This document shows, in pieces, positions 7,884-16,667 of a stretch of DNA of 64,000 nt. Positions within the stretch are counted from its first letter, which is position 1, and each line of letters opens with the position of its first letter. Source of the DNA: Arthrobacter sp. KBS0703 (lineage in GTDB: Bacteria > Actinomycetota > Actinomycetes > Actinomycetales > Micrococcaceae); NCBI RefSeq assembly GCF_002008315.2, contig NZ_MVDG02000001.1, forward strand, positions 2,728,001 to 2,792,000, written 5' to 3'. A model generated the notes under the pieces. That model was not told the origin of the DNA. It worked only from the letters and a program-made list of their open reading frames with translations, and did no database searches. The position numbers and the translations under genes were made by a program.

Positions 7884-9179
7884 GTGAGGATCGCAATCGT
7901 TGCCGAATCATTCCTGCCGCTGATGAACGGGGTTACGCACTCCATCCTGCGGGTGCTGGAGCATCTGCAGGAACGGGGCGATGAGGTGCTGGTGATTGCG
8001 CCGTCGACGTCGGACACAGATGTTCTCGACGTTGTGCACGGGGCCGTTGTGCACCGGCTCCCCTCCGTGCCGCTGGCCGGATACACGAACGTGCGGGTGG
8101 CGTTGGGCGGTGTGTACCGGGTCAAGCGAATCCTTGCCGATTACGCACCGGACGTGGTCCACCTTGCATCACCGTTCGTCCTCGGCTGGCGGGCGGCGCA
8201 GGCGGCGCACCAGCTGGGCATCCCCACCGTGGCCATCTACCAGACCGAGGTTCCCAGCTACGCCGCCCGGTACGGCGTGCCGTTCCTGGAGAACTGGGCC
8301 TGGAACCGGGTGGAGAACATCCACCTGCTGGCCTCCCGGACGCTGGTGCCGTCCACCTTCGCGCTGAACCAGCTGCGCGGCCGCGGGATTCCGCGGGTGG
8401 ACATGTGGCGGCGCGGTGTGGACACCGCGCGTTTTGCGCCGGGAAAGCGCGACGACGGCTGGCGGGCTTCGATGGCGCCCGGCGGCGAGCGGATCATCGG
8501 CTACGTGGGCCGGCTCGCGATTGAGAAGCAGGTGGAGGACCTGGCCGTGCTGGCCGATGTTCCTGGCACCCGGCTGGTGATCGTGGGGAACGGGCCGCAG
8601 CGGGAGGCCCTTCAGGAGGCCCTGCCGGACGCCGTGTTTGCCGGTTTCCTCGGCGGCGAGGAGCTGGCCCGGGCCGTGGCCTCCTTCGACCTTTTCGTCC
8701 ATCCCGGCGAATTCGAGACCTTCTGCCAGACCATCCAAGAGGCCATGGCATCGGGCGTTCCGGTGGTGGCCACGGGCCGCGGCGGCCCGCTGGACCTCGT
8801 GGAAAATTCCCGCACCGGGTGGCTGTACGAGCCCGGCGACCTGGCCGGCCTGCGCCGGCACGTCATGGACCTGATGGGCGACGACGCCAAGCGCCGGGCG
8901 TTCGCGGCTGCAGCCCACGCTTCGGTCCAGGGCCGGACGTGGCCGGCCCTGAGCGCGGAACTGGTCCGGCACTACACGTCCGTGATCGCGGGTACCCCGG
9001 TCTCGATTTCCGCTGATCGAGCCTGCCGAGATCAAGGCCCCGCGAGACCGTTGGTTGAGCCGGGGCCCACGCCGGCAGGGTCCCCTGGCCGAGCTTGCGA
9101 GGTTAGGGTGCCTGCGGGGAGCGAAACCGGAGCCGCCCGCGAAACCCGAGCCCGCGCCCCTGAAGGAGTCCCCCTGTGA
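7884..9179 (+). CDS. GT4-family glycosyltransferase, likely GDP-mannose-type mannosyltransferase
   Basis: The protein starts at GTG in GAGGGGTGAGG. The N-terminal GT-B Rossmann half begins MRIAIVAESFLPLMNGVTHS, and the donor half has the GT4 signature HPGEFETFCQTIQEAMASGV (Glu-x7-Glu type) followed by PVVATGRGGPLDLV. This resembles actinobacterial PimB/MgtA-like alpha-mannosyltransferases that build cell-envelope glycolipids. The catalytic part ends near residue 372. The last 60 residues (from about VSISADRACRDQ) are translated from REP-like repeats and are probably not functional. The stop overlaps the GTG of the next gene (GTGA), suggesting co-translation with the sugar dehydrogenase. The donor sugar is inferred. 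Confidence 0.85.
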   Translation: MRIAIVAESFLPLMNGVTHSILRVLEHLQERGDEVLVIAPSTSDTDVLDVVHGAVVHRLPSVPLAGYTNVRVALGGVYRVKRILADYAPDVVHLASPFVLGWRAAQAAHQLGIPTVAIYQTEVPSYAARYGVPFLENWAWNRVENIHLLASRTLVPSTFALNQLRGRGIPRVDMWRRGVDTARFAPGKRDDGWRASMAPGGERIIGYVGRLAIEKQVEDLAVLADVPGTRLVIVGNGPQREALQEALPDAVFAGFLGGEELARAVASFDLFVHPGEFETFCQTIQEAMASGVPVVATGRGGPLDLVENSRTGWLYEPGDLAGLRRHVMDLMGDDAKRRAFAAAAHASVQGRTWPALSAELVRHYTSVIAGTPVSISADRACRDQGPARPLVEPGPTPAGSPGRACEVRVPAGSETGAARETRARAPEGVPL

Positions 9180-10587
9180 AAATTTCCGTGATCGGCTGCG
9201 GCTACCTCGGCGCCGTGCACGCGGCCACGCTCGCGTCAATGGGCCACACGGTGGTGGGGATCGACGTCGATCCCGCCAAAGTGGACCACCTGGCGCGCGG
9301 GTTCGCACCGTTCTTCGAACCGGGCCTGGATGAGCTGCTCCGTGATGGCCGGGCGACCGGCCGCCTCACGTTCTCCACGGACTTCGCGGATGCCGCATCC
9401 GCCCAGGTCCATTTCCTGTGCGTGGGCACGCCGCAGTCCAAGACGTCCGACGGCGCCGACCTTACCTACCTGGTCTCCGCCACCGAAAGTCTCCTTCCGC
9501 ACCTGGGCCAGGGGTCCGCCGTCGTCGGCAAATCAACGGTGCCAGTGGGCACGGTGGACATGCTCGGCGGGATGCTGGCTACCCGTCCGGACGTGCTGCT
9601 GGGCTGGAACCCGGAGTTCCTGCGGCAGGGCACTGCCGTGAAGGACACGCTGGTGCCGGACCGGCTGGTGTACGGCTGTCTCTTATACACATCTAGATGT
9701 GTATAAGAGACAGGGAGGCCGCCTTCGAGCGCGGGACCGGCGCGGCGCGAGGCGTGACGGCGGTGCTCGACGCCGTCTATGAGCCGCTGCTGTGCGCCGG
9801 CATTCCGCGGCTGGTGTGCAATTTCGCCACCGCGGAGCTGATCAAGTCGGCGTCGAACGCGTACCTGGCCACGAAGGTCAGCTTCATCAACGCGATGTCC
9901 GAACTGTGCGATGCCTCCGGCGCGGACGTCACCGAGTTGAGTGAGGCGATGGGCATGGATCCGCGCATCGGCAACCGGTACCTGCATGCCGGGTTGGGCT
10001 TCGGTGGCGGCTGCCTGCCCAAGGACATCCGCAGCTTCCGGGCGCAGGCGCAGGCGCTCGAGGTCCGGTCCGTGGACGACTGGATGGGCGTGGTGGACGC
10101 GATCAATCTCGGCCAGCGGGCACGCACCGTTGGTATCGCCCGGGAGCTGTGCGCCGGACATCTGGCCGGCCGGACAGTGACGGTGCTGGGTGCTGCGTTT
10201 AAGCCGGCAACGGACGACACCCGCGACTCCCCCGCCTTGGACGTCGCCCTCCGGCTCGCAGCGGCAGGCGCGCACGTGACGGTGACGGATCCGAAGGCCA
10301 TCAACAACGCCTGGATGCGCTACCCGCAGCTGCGTTTCGAGGCCTCTACTAAGCGGGCCCTGGAAGGCGCCGAGCTGGTGTTGCTGCTCACCGAATGGGA
10401 TGAGTACCGCGAGCTGTCGCCGGCCGCCGTCGGACAGCTTGTGCGACGGCGGGCGGTGCTGGACGCACGGAACGTGCTGGACGCTTCGGCATGGCGGGCG
10501 GAAGGCTGGACGGTCCGCGGTCTCGGGACGAACCAGCATGCCGACGTTCCGCTGGCTGAGCCCGCCGAAACCCGGACCGTCCGCTAA
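9176..10587 (+). CDS. UDP-glucose/GDP-mannose dehydrogenase family protein, split by an adapter artefact
   Basis: Two halves of one gene are separated by 38 bases of sequencing adapter (9676-9713). The 5' half (codons 1-167) has the NAD Rossmann motif in MKISVIGCGYLGAVHAATLA and STVPVGTVDM; the 3' half has the middle helix domain (ATAELIKSASNAYLATKVSF), the catalytic Cys in GFGGGCLPKDIR and the C-terminal UDP-binding domain. Removing exactly the 38 bases joins the halves in frame (DRLVYG then EAAFERG), though a few codons may still be missing there. The enzyme would oxidise a nucleotide sugar to its uronate with two NAD+. The last residues LAEPAETRTVR are read from a REP-like element. Confidence 0.9.
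9676..9713. other. Nextera mate-pair junction adapter (artefact)
   Basis: The 19-base transposon end CTGTCTCTTATACACATCT is followed directly by its reverse complement, the exact 38-base circularisation junction of Nextera mate-pair libraries. It is not genomic. It interrupts the sugar dehydrogenase gene, and no 9-bp target duplication flanks it. Confidence 0.97.
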
Positions 10588-10624
10588 CCGAGCCTGCCCG
10601 GGCTGGTTGAGCCTGTCCAAACCC
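10551..10624 (+). repeat. REP-like repeats at the 3' end of the sugar dehydrogenase gene
   Basis: One copy (10551-10573, GCTGGCTGAGCCCGCCGAAA) is inside the coding region and one (10601-10624, GGCTGGTTGAGCCTGTCC) is just downstream. Confidence 0.7.
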
Positions 10625-10746
10625 CGACATCAACTATCGCCGCCCGCATCAACTGCGGGTTGAATCGTCAGCCTCACCGCGGCCATCTGAACCGCGGCAA
10701 GGCTGACCGTTAATTGACGATTAGGTTGTGCAGTGGGCCCGCGGTA

Positions 10747-11277
10747 TCAAGCCAGTGCGGCACAGATATCGATGCTCGTACCGCTTGTAGTGAGGGACGT
10801 GAGCGTGGAACCATCAGCCTTGAGCGTGTAGACAATTCGACCGTAGTACTGCGTGCTGCTGGGGCCTTGAGGATTGTCAGTCGGAAAGAGAATAATTCCT
10901 GCGGTACCCGTCTCGGTGACCGTGAACGTTCCGTCCGGATTGGTTACTGTGCTCCGGTTCGAACCAGTTGGCCGAATAGTTATTGATTTCCCGGTGTCGA
11001 GATTCGTATAAGTAAGCGTGTATCCTCTTCCCGCCTGGAGCGTGCGCAGGGTCTTCCCCTTCCGGTCAACGAATGTCCTCACGGTCACGTTTGAGCCGTC
11101 GGCGTCAACCCTCAATGCAAAATCGGGACAACCTTGTCCGGCCGGCAGATCGGCCGAGAAATTTGGCGGAGGGGGCCCCACAACAGGTGGGGCGGCGTTC
11201 GCTGCGGGAGACAGTCCCAGCAGGGAACCGGCCAGCAGGAGTGGCGGAGCGAGTCGACGGGCTGTAGTGCGTTTCAT
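10747..11277 (-). CDS. Secreted protein of unknown function
   Basis: The start MKRTTARRLA is preferred to an ATG four codons upstream because GGAG sits 8 bases before it. A clear signal peptide (APPLLLAGSLLGLSPAANA) is cleaved near residue 28. The mature 148 residues are rich in Thr, Gly and Val and read as beta strands (SNVTVRTFVDRKGKTLRTLQ, YTLTYTNLDTGKSITIRPTG). Two Cys (in QGCPDF near the N-end and DICAALA at the C-end) could form a disulfide joining the termini. There is no recognised catalytic motif. A secreted beta-sandwich is the likely shape; the function is unknown. It stands alone, with no operon partner. Confidence 0.75.
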   Translation of the reverse strand: MKRTTARRLAPPLLLAGSLLGLSPAANAAPPVVGPPPPNFSADLPAGQGCPDFALRVDADGSNVTVRTFVDRKGKTLRTLQAGRGYTLTYTNLDTGKSITIRPTGSNRSTVTNPDGTFTVTETGTAGIILFPTDNPQGPSSTQYYGRIVYTLKADGSTLTSLTTSGTSIDICAALA

Positions 11278-11632
11278 CAGGTTCTCCAAGTGCTCGGCGG
11301 CCGCCTTTGGCCGCAGAAATCATGGCAAAGTGACGCAGCAATCGCTGCGCGTATTCCGTGGAAGGTGCCGCCAGCTTCATCACGGTTATATTCGTGGCGC
11401 GGGCCGTGCGCTCTTCACGGCGTTGAGGAGGTAAGCGTACTTCCCGTTTCCTCCCTTTAGAAGTTAAATCACCCATTGATTAATCGTCCTTCGTATGCTT
11501 ATTGCCACCCAAGAACGTTTCCGAATCGCCGGTCAATACTGACGTTGCACGCAAATTGAGCCCGTCGAAACCCCGCAAGGGTCGAGTCCCTAGGCAACGA
11601 ACCTCTATGATTTCCAGAGGGGAGGACGCTCA
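11278..11632. other. Intergenic region, promoters only
   Basis: No supported gene is seen in 355 bases. It must hold the promoters of the secreted protein (leftward) and of the leader peptide and c-di-GMP gene (rightward). One REP-like copy (TTGAGCCCGTCGAAACCCC) lies at 11556-11574, followed by an inverted segment AGGGTCGAGTCCCT. Confidence 0.5.
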
Positions 11633-11668
11633 ATGAATATTTCCTGGTCTCACGTGGTGGCTGCATAA
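11633..11668 (+). CDS. Eleven-residue leader peptide coupled to the c-di-GMP gene
   Basis: GGGGAGG precedes ATG by 8 bases and opens a frame of 11 codons (MNISWSHVVAA) whose TAA stop shares its last A with the ATG of the GGDEF-EAL gene (TAATG). The larger gene has no good ribosome site of its own, so translation would depend on ribosomes ending the leader. The peptide has no rare-codon run or attenuator hairpin; simple translational coupling is the likeliest role. Confidence 0.55.
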   Translation: MNISWSHVVAA

Positions 11669-13821
11669 TGGCCGTTCCTTCACGCCCCGGGCAACGGCTG
11701 GAAACCGGCATCGAGGGCGTGCTCTTCGACGCGCTGCCGGACGCCGTGCTGGTGATCAGCGGCGCCGGCATTATCAGCCAGGCCAACGCCGCCGCGGACC
11801 GGCTGTTCGGGTACGAACAACACCAACTGCTGGGCAAGGACCACCGCATGGCCTTTGCCGACGGGCACCGGCGCGGCTTTGAGCAGCTCTTCGCCGGCCT
11901 TCGCCAAAGCCAGGAATCCGGCCACGACGTCCCGGCCCCCACACCGTTTGAAGCCCACGGCCTGCGCAGCGACGGGACCGAGTTCCCGGCCGAGGTGGCC
12001 TGCTCTTTCCTGCATGCGGACCACAGCACATCCGTGGTCGCAGCAGTCCGCGCGACGTTCCACCGGGAGGAGGCAGATGCCGGGCTCCGCGAGGCGATGT
12101 CACTGCTCAGTGCCACCCTGGAATCGACGGCGGACGGCATCCTGGTGGTGGGCATCGACGGAAAGATCGCCGGCATCAACGAGCAGTTCACCACCATGTG
12201 GGGCATCCCCGACGAACTCATGGCCACCGGCGATGATGCCGCCGTCATCGACTACGTGCTCGGGCTGCTCTCCAACCCGGCAGGCTTCGTGGACAAAGTC
12301 AACGAGCTGTACGCCCACCCCACGGCGGAAAGCCACGACGTCCTGGACTTCCTGGACGGCCGCACCTTTGAACGCTACTCACGCCCGCAGCGGGTAGGCA
12401 ACGCGGTGGTGGGCCGCGTCTGGAGCTTCCGCGATGTGACTCCCCGGCGCCGTGCCCAGGAACAAGCGAGGCAGGCGATGGCGGAACTCGCCGAGCAGGC
12501 CGCGCAGCTCAAGGCGATGGCGTTCCAGGACCCGCTGACCGGGCTGGCCAACCGGAAGCTGTTCCACGACCAGCTGACCGAAGCCCTGCACGGCAAGGAC
12601 GGCACCGCCGTCGACGTCCTCCTCCTGGATTTGGACGATTTCAAGGAGGTCAACGACATCCTTGGCCACCACGCCGGCGACCAGATGCTGGTGGAGGTGG
12701 CCCGGCGGCTGAGGGCCTGCGTCCGGCCGGAGGACACCGTGGCCCGGCTGGGCGGCGATGAGTTCGTGGTGCTCCTCACCGGGTCCACCGACGCCGAAGC
12801 CGTGGCGGAAAACATTGTGCAGTCGCTCAACGTTCCGGTACGGATCGAGGGATCCATGCTGCGGCCCAGCCTGAGCCTGGGGCTTTCTTCGATGTGCGAG
12901 GATGCCGTGGCCGCGTCGGAACTGCTGCGCCGGGCGGACGTGGCGATGTACGCGGCGAAGGCCGCCGGCAAGAACCGGTTCATGCGCTTCCAGCCCGAAA
13001 TGATGACCGCGCTGGTGCAGCGGACGGCCATGGAAGCGGGCCTGCGGCTCGCGGTCGACGACGGCGGGATCACCGTCAATTTCCAGCCGGTCGTTTCGCC
13101 GCGGCTGGGTGAAGTGACGCAGTTCGAGGCGCTGGCGCGGTGGGCCCGCGGCGGCGAGAGCGTCCCGCCGTCGCAGTTCATTCCGACGGCGGAGCGCAGC
13201 GGACTGATCTCCACGATCGGCATGCACATGATGCGGGAAAGTTTCCTGCAGCTGCGGGCATGGCTCGGCGGACGGCTGGACCGGTCTCTCGCGGTGAACG
13301 TCTCCAGTGTGCAGCTCGGGGAGCGCGACTTCGCCGACGCCGTGCTGTGCCTGGCCGCATCCTGCGGGATGGATCCGCGGCAGCTCGTGCTGGAGGTGAC
13401 CGAGAGCGTGTTCCTCGACCCAGACGCCCACGTGATCCGGCAGCTCGGAAGCCTGCGCAACGCCGGGGTGCGGGTTGCCCTGGACGACTTCGGCACGGGC
13501 TATTCTTCGCTGGGCCGGCTTCAGGACCTGCCCGTGGACGCGGTGAAGATCGACCAGTCCTTCGTCTCGATGATCCGCACAGGGGCGGAGAAACTGCCCA
13601 TCCTCAGCTCCATGATCAACATGGCCCACAGCCTGGGCCTGCGGGTCACGGCGGAAGGCGTGGAGACGGCCCAACAAGCCGCCTACCTGACGGACCTGCA
13701 GTGCGATTCACTGCAGGGTTACCTGTTCTCGCATCCGGAACCCGAGTCCGGACTGGAGCTGGCCATCCTGCGCTCGGCCGACGCCATCGACGCCCTGGAG
13801 GGCCTGCGGCTAAGGCGGTGA
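11668..13821 (+). CDS. PAS-PAS-GGDEF-EAL cyclic-di-GMP signalling protein
   Basis: The 717-residue soluble protein has two PAS domains (about 12-130, ALPDAVLVISGAGIISQANA; about 140-260, ILVVGIDGKIAGINEQF). A short coiled coil follows, then a GGDEF domain with DPLTGLANR and an intact RLGGDEF near residue 365. The EAL domain has EALARW near residue 486, NVSSVQL, DDFGTGYSSL, KIDQSFV and AEGVET. All residues expected for both diguanylate cyclase and phosphodiesterase activity seem present, so either activity, or a switch driven by the PAS input, is possible. It has no membrane helix. Its start overlaps an 11-codon leader, and REP-like repeats follow the stop. Confidence 0.95.
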   Translation: MAVPSRPGQRLETGIEGVLFDALPDAVLVISGAGIISQANAAADRLFGYEQHQLLGKDHRMAFADGHRRGFEQLFAGLRQSQESGHDVPAPTPFEAHGLRSDGTEFPAEVACSFLHADHSTSVVAAVRATFHREEADAGLREAMSLLSATLESTADGILVVGIDGKIAGINEQFTTMWGIPDELMATGDDAAVIDYVLGLLSNPAGFVDKVNELYAHPTAESHDVLDFLDGRTFERYSRPQRVGNAVVGRVWSFRDVTPRRRAQEQARQAMAELAEQAAQLKAMAFQDPLTGLANRKLFHDQLTEALHGKDGTAVDVLLLDLDDFKEVNDILGHHAGDQMLVEVARRLRACVRPEDTVARLGGDEFVVLLTGSTDAEAVAENIVQSLNVPVRIEGSMLRPSLSLGLSSMCEDAVAASELLRRADVAMYAAKAAGKNRFMRFQPEMMTALVQRTAMEAGLRLAVDDGGITVNFQPVVSPRLGEVTQFEALARWARGGESVPPSQFIPTAERSGLISTIGMHMMRESFLQLRAWLGGRLDRSLAVNVSSVQLGERDFADAVLCLAASCGMDPRQLVLEVTESVFLDPDAHVIRQLGSLRNAGVRVALDDFGTGYSSLGRLQDLPVDAVKIDQSFVSMIRTGAEKLPILSSMINMAHSLGLRVTAEGVETAQQAAYLTDLQCDSLQGYLFSHPEPESGLELAILRSADAIDALEGLRLRR

Positions 13822-13834
13822 GGCGCCGCTCCCC

Positions 13835-13935
13835 GCCGGTTGAGCAGCATTCGCCGCTGGTTGAGCCTGTCGAAACCTCTGGATCTCGACAAGCTCGATC
13901 AGCGGTAGAGAAGCTCGATCAGGGGTACCCGCCTG
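13835..13935 (+). repeat. Cluster of REP-like repeats
   Basis: Two direct elements (CCGGTTGAGCAGC and CGCTGGTTGAGCCTGTCGAA) are followed by two inverted ones (TCTCGACAAGCTCGATCAGC and AGCTCGATCAGG). The inverted pairs can fold back, as in bacterial REP/BIME clusters. They lie between convergent genes and might end transcription. Confidence 0.75.
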
Positions 13936-13937
13936 CG

Positions 13938-14792
13938 TCAGGCGTTGTCCAGCTCAGGCTTTTCCGCCGGCTCGCTGGCCGTCACCATCTCCTGGCTGCG
14001 GTCCCACAGTTCACGTGCGAGATCGGCGTCGTAGGCCTGCTTGTTGGCCTTGGCCAGGGCGCGCTTCGCGTAGTAGGCGCCGGGTACCCAGTCCTGCCCC
14101 GGCGTCGAGGTCGCGAGCCACACGAGGGTGTCTGCGCCCTGTTCCGGGGTCAACAGGAAGCGGTTGATGATCGTCTTGTAGGCGTGCCGCATCCAGCTGG
14201 TGGACTCGGCCGCGAAGTTCGTGGCCACCACGCCAGGGTGGAAGGCCGCCGTCGAAATTCCAGCACCGCCGAAGCGGTTCTGCAGCTCCGCGGTGAACAG
14301 GATGTTCGCCAGCTTGGCAGTTCCGTAGGCACGGTTGGTCGAGTACCTCCCGGCCGAATTCAGGTCATCCAGTTCCAGCTTGCCGAACCCGTTCGCCGCG
14401 CTGGCGGTATTGATGACCGTGGCGCGGCTGGCCGTGAGCACATCCATCAGTTCGGTGGTCAGCAGGAACGGAGCCAGGTGGTTGATCTGGAACGTCTTCT
14501 CGTAGCCGTCCACGGTGAGCTCGTGCGCGCCCATGATGCCGCCGGCGTTGTTCACCAGGACATCAATCCGCGGGTACTTTTCCTTCAGCGCAGCGGCCAG
14601 CTCCCGCACCTGCGCCAGCTCGGCGAAGTCACTGACGAAGTAGTCGGCACGCAGTTCCGCGGCCACCGCTGCGGTTTTCTGCGGGGAACGCCCGACGACG
14701 ACGATCCGCTCGCCTGCCTTCGCTAGGTTCCGAGCGGCTGCTGCTCCGATGCCGTCGCTGGCTCCGGTGATGACGATGGTGCGCTGGGGCAT
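13938..14792 (-). CDS. Short-chain dehydrogenase/reductase
   Basis: The start MPQRTIVITG is chosen because AAAGGA precedes it; an upstream in-frame ATG lacks a site. The 284-residue protein shows the SDR cofactor loop TGASDGIG, the NNAGG motif, the catalytic Tyr/Lys in YGTAKLAN and the Ser region NTASAANG. Arg in VVGRSPQK after strand 2 suggests NADP(H). Length and the C-terminal part (FHPGVVATNFAAES) are typical of retinol dehydrogenase/WW-oxidoreductase-like SDRs. The substrate cannot be told from sequence. It converges with the c-di-GMP gene and is transcribed away from it. Confidence 0.9.
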   Translation of the reverse strand: MPQRTIVITGASDGIGAAAARNLAKAGERIVVVGRSPQKTAAVAAELRADYFVSDFAELAQVRELAAALKEKYPRIDVLVNNAGGIMGAHELTVDGYEKTFQINHLAPFLLTTELMDVLTASRATVINTASAANGFGKLELDDLNSAGRYSTNRAYGTAKLANILFTAELQNRFGGAGISTAAFHPGVVATNFAAESTSWMRHAYKTIINRFLLTPEQGADTLVWLATSTPGQDWVPGAYYAKRALAKANKQAYDADLARELWDRSQEMVTASEPAEKPELDNA

Positions 14793-14864
14793 GAGGGTCC
14801 TTTGAGTGACGTCGGAGATGGCCTGGCAACCGGAACCCAAGCTGAACTGGCTCCGCTCTCACAA

Positions 14865-14902
14865 CGACATCCGGCCGGGATATGTTCCTCGGCCGGATGT
14901 CG
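14865..14902 (-). terminator. Long hairpin after the phosphoesterase gene
   Basis: A perfect 13-bp stem (CGACATCCGGCCG and complement) with a 12-base loop lies 33 bases beyond the phosphoesterase stop. No long T run follows, so efficiency is uncertain. Confidence 0.65.
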
Positions 14903-14934
14903 GCTGTTTGCTACGGAGTTGTGATTCGAGGAGG

Positions 14935-16473
14935 CTACAGGTTCAACGCCGGCCGAAGGCTTTGCGCCTGCCCCGCGTTGAGGAGGAGGACGTTGATTCC
15001 CAGCATTTCCTCTGTGGCCCGCAGCAGGGAGTAATGGCTGAACGAGCCCTGCACCACCCTGTTGGGGACGACCGAGGGCGCCACGACGAAGTTGGGAACG
15101 GGCGTGTCCTCGTCAAAGAGCACGAACACTGCCGTTCGCCCTGCCTGATAGCTCTGGCTGTTAAGGATGACGGGAAGCCATCCGGAAAGCCACGTGTCAC
15201 CGGTTGCGATGCTGCAGTCGTGCATGTCGTTGCAGACGTTCGGCGTGATGAAGGAGAAATTCGGCAGGGTGTTGTTGGCGAGATCGCGGGCAAGGTTTCC
15301 AGAGGTTGGCGTGCCCAGCGAGATGTTGTTGGTGGCGCACGCCGTCCTGTCACCCGGACCCTGGTAATACACTTCCGGGTTGTGCCGAACCATATACAGG
15401 CCGGAGGAACTCAGCCGGCAGTTGGTGGACATGTCCTCCTGATAGCTCTTGTAGGTCAGGCCTCGTGTCCTGACCTGCCTGAAGATGTTGTCGCTGGTGA
15501 TAGGCGGAAGGTTGCCGGGATTCGAGTCGCTGGTGACTCCCTGGGTGCTGCCAGAGGTCATGGCCAGATAACTGGGGAGGGACGGCAGCCCCTGGCCGGC
15601 GTCGCTCCAGGTGGAGACCGAGGCGCACTGCCGGGCAGTCTGGCTCATGTACGGCGCATTCGGGCTCCCGATGACCTGCGAGTAGGTCTTGTTCTCGAAG
15701 AGAACCCATATGACATGGTCGTAGGTCTGTCTCTTATACACATCTAGATGTGTATAAGAGACAGCCGGCGGCGTCGCTGTCTGGCCGCAGGGGTTGGCTG
15801 GCGGAGGCGGCGGTGGGGGCGGCGGCGGTGGAGGTGGCGGAGGCGGGGGCGGCGTTGCATTGGTGGTCAGTATCAGCTGGGGCCGGCGGGTGGGGTCTGC
15901 GGTCTCCTTTGAGCTGTAGATCACTCCGTCGGAGGACGTGTTGCTGATCCGGAACGAGTAGGTCCCGTCGCCCTTGATGACGCTGAAGACGTCCACTTCC
16001 ACGAAGGTATTCTGCGTTGCGGCGCCCACCGACGCGATCACGGCGGTTTCGGCTACCGGTGCATTGTTGAAGTTGATGGTGTTTTCAACCCACGAATTGT
16101 TCAGGACCCTCCGGAACTGGCCACCGAGGTTGGACGGGTCGGCTACGAACAGCCGGAGCTTTGCCCCGGTAACGGTACTGCCCGTGCCGCTTACGGTGAA
16201 TTTCAGGAACACCATTTCGACCGGTGAATTGTCGGCTTTCAAGCCGGTAGCCGTGCCGTAGTTGGTGGTTGGAGTGTCCCGTTTCACCACTGCGTCCGCA
16301 GAAGGGGAGATGGTCACGGTAGCCGCTTCCGCGGGGCCTCCGATAATCGAAATTGTGGACACGAGTAGGAAAGTTGTAGCCAGAGAGACCAACCTGGCGC
16401 GCGGAAACCGGTGCTTGAGCGGCTTCCTGCGGGTGCTCTTCCTGGTTTTGGGGAAGTCAGTTTCGATGCTCAT
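14935..16473 (-). CDS. Secreted phosphoesterase with N-terminal DNRLRE domain, interrupted by an adapter
   Basis: The frame happens to stay open through 38 adapter bases, giving a false 512-residue product containing VSYTHLDVYKRQ. Residues 1-50 are a signal peptide. Residues about 50-205 form a DNRLRE/CBM96-like domain (TISPSADAVVKRDTPTTNYG, MVFLKFTVSG). A run of about 17 prolines follows. After the adapter comes a PF04185-type phosphoesterase (TYDHVIWVLFENKTYSQVIG, LPNFSFITPNVCNDMHDC, VFVLFDEDTP). The family includes phospholipase C and acid phosphatases with metal-bound active sites. Because 38 is not a multiple of three, true sequence must be missing or frame-shifted at the junction. The GC-rich proline run may explain the assembly break. 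Confidence 0.85.
   Translation of the reverse strand: MSIETDFPKTRKSTRRKPLKHRFPRARLVSLATTFLLVSTISIIGGPAEAATVTISPSADAVVKRDTPTTNYGTATGLKADNSPVEMVFLKFTVSGTGSTVTGAKLRLFVADPSNLGGQFRRVLNNSWVENTINFNNAPVAETAVIASVGAATQNTFVEVDVFSVIKGDGTYSFRISNTSSDGVIYSSKETADPTRRPQLILTTNATPPPPPPPPPPPPPPPPPPANPCGQTATPPAVSYTHLDVYKRQTYDHVIWVLFENKTYSQVIGSPNAPYMSQTARQCASVSTWSDAGQGLPSLPSYLAMTSGSTQGVTSDSNPGNLPPITSDNIFRQVRTRGLTYKSYQEDMSTNCRLSSSGLYMVRHNPEVYYQGPGDRTACATNNISLGTPTSGNLARDLANNTLPNFSFITPNVCNDMHDCSIATGDTWLSGWLPVILNSQSYQAGRTAVFVLFDEDTPVPNFVVAPSVVPNRVVQGSFSHYSLLRATEEMLGINVLLLNAGQAQSLRPALNL
15727..15764. other. Nextera mate-pair junction adapter (artefact)
   Basis: Same 38-base palindrome as at 9676-9713, placed next to the proline-coding run of the phosphoesterase gene. 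Flanks would join as ...TATPPA and TYDHV... if two bases (or 2 + 3n) were restored. Confidence 0.97.
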
Positions 16474-16667
16474 CGGGGACTCCTAAAGCCGATGTACGCA
16501 TCGTCATCGATGCGTCTGTACACCTTAGCCATATGCAGAAGGAAAAAGACCAAAGTTCTGCGGCAAAATATTTGGAATCCCGCAAACAATGATCGCGACT
16601 GGCATCTGACCAGAGCATATGCGTCGCCAGGAATATCCAACTTCCTGGAAGAAAAAGGCTCATGAGT

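Noticed and set aside
9676..9713. Tn5-like transposon ends suggesting a mini-transposon or MITE
   Set aside because: Two mosaic ends lie back to back with nothing between, without target duplication, at seven places; this is a library adapter.
10947..10966. TRNA-like GGTTCGAACC segment
   Set aside because: It lies within a secreted protein gene and no acceptor stem or cloverleaf can be drawn.
13140..14726. A 528-residue plus-strand frame overlapping the EAL region and the SDR gene
   Set aside because: It crosses two well-supported genes and a repeat cluster and contains no domain pattern.
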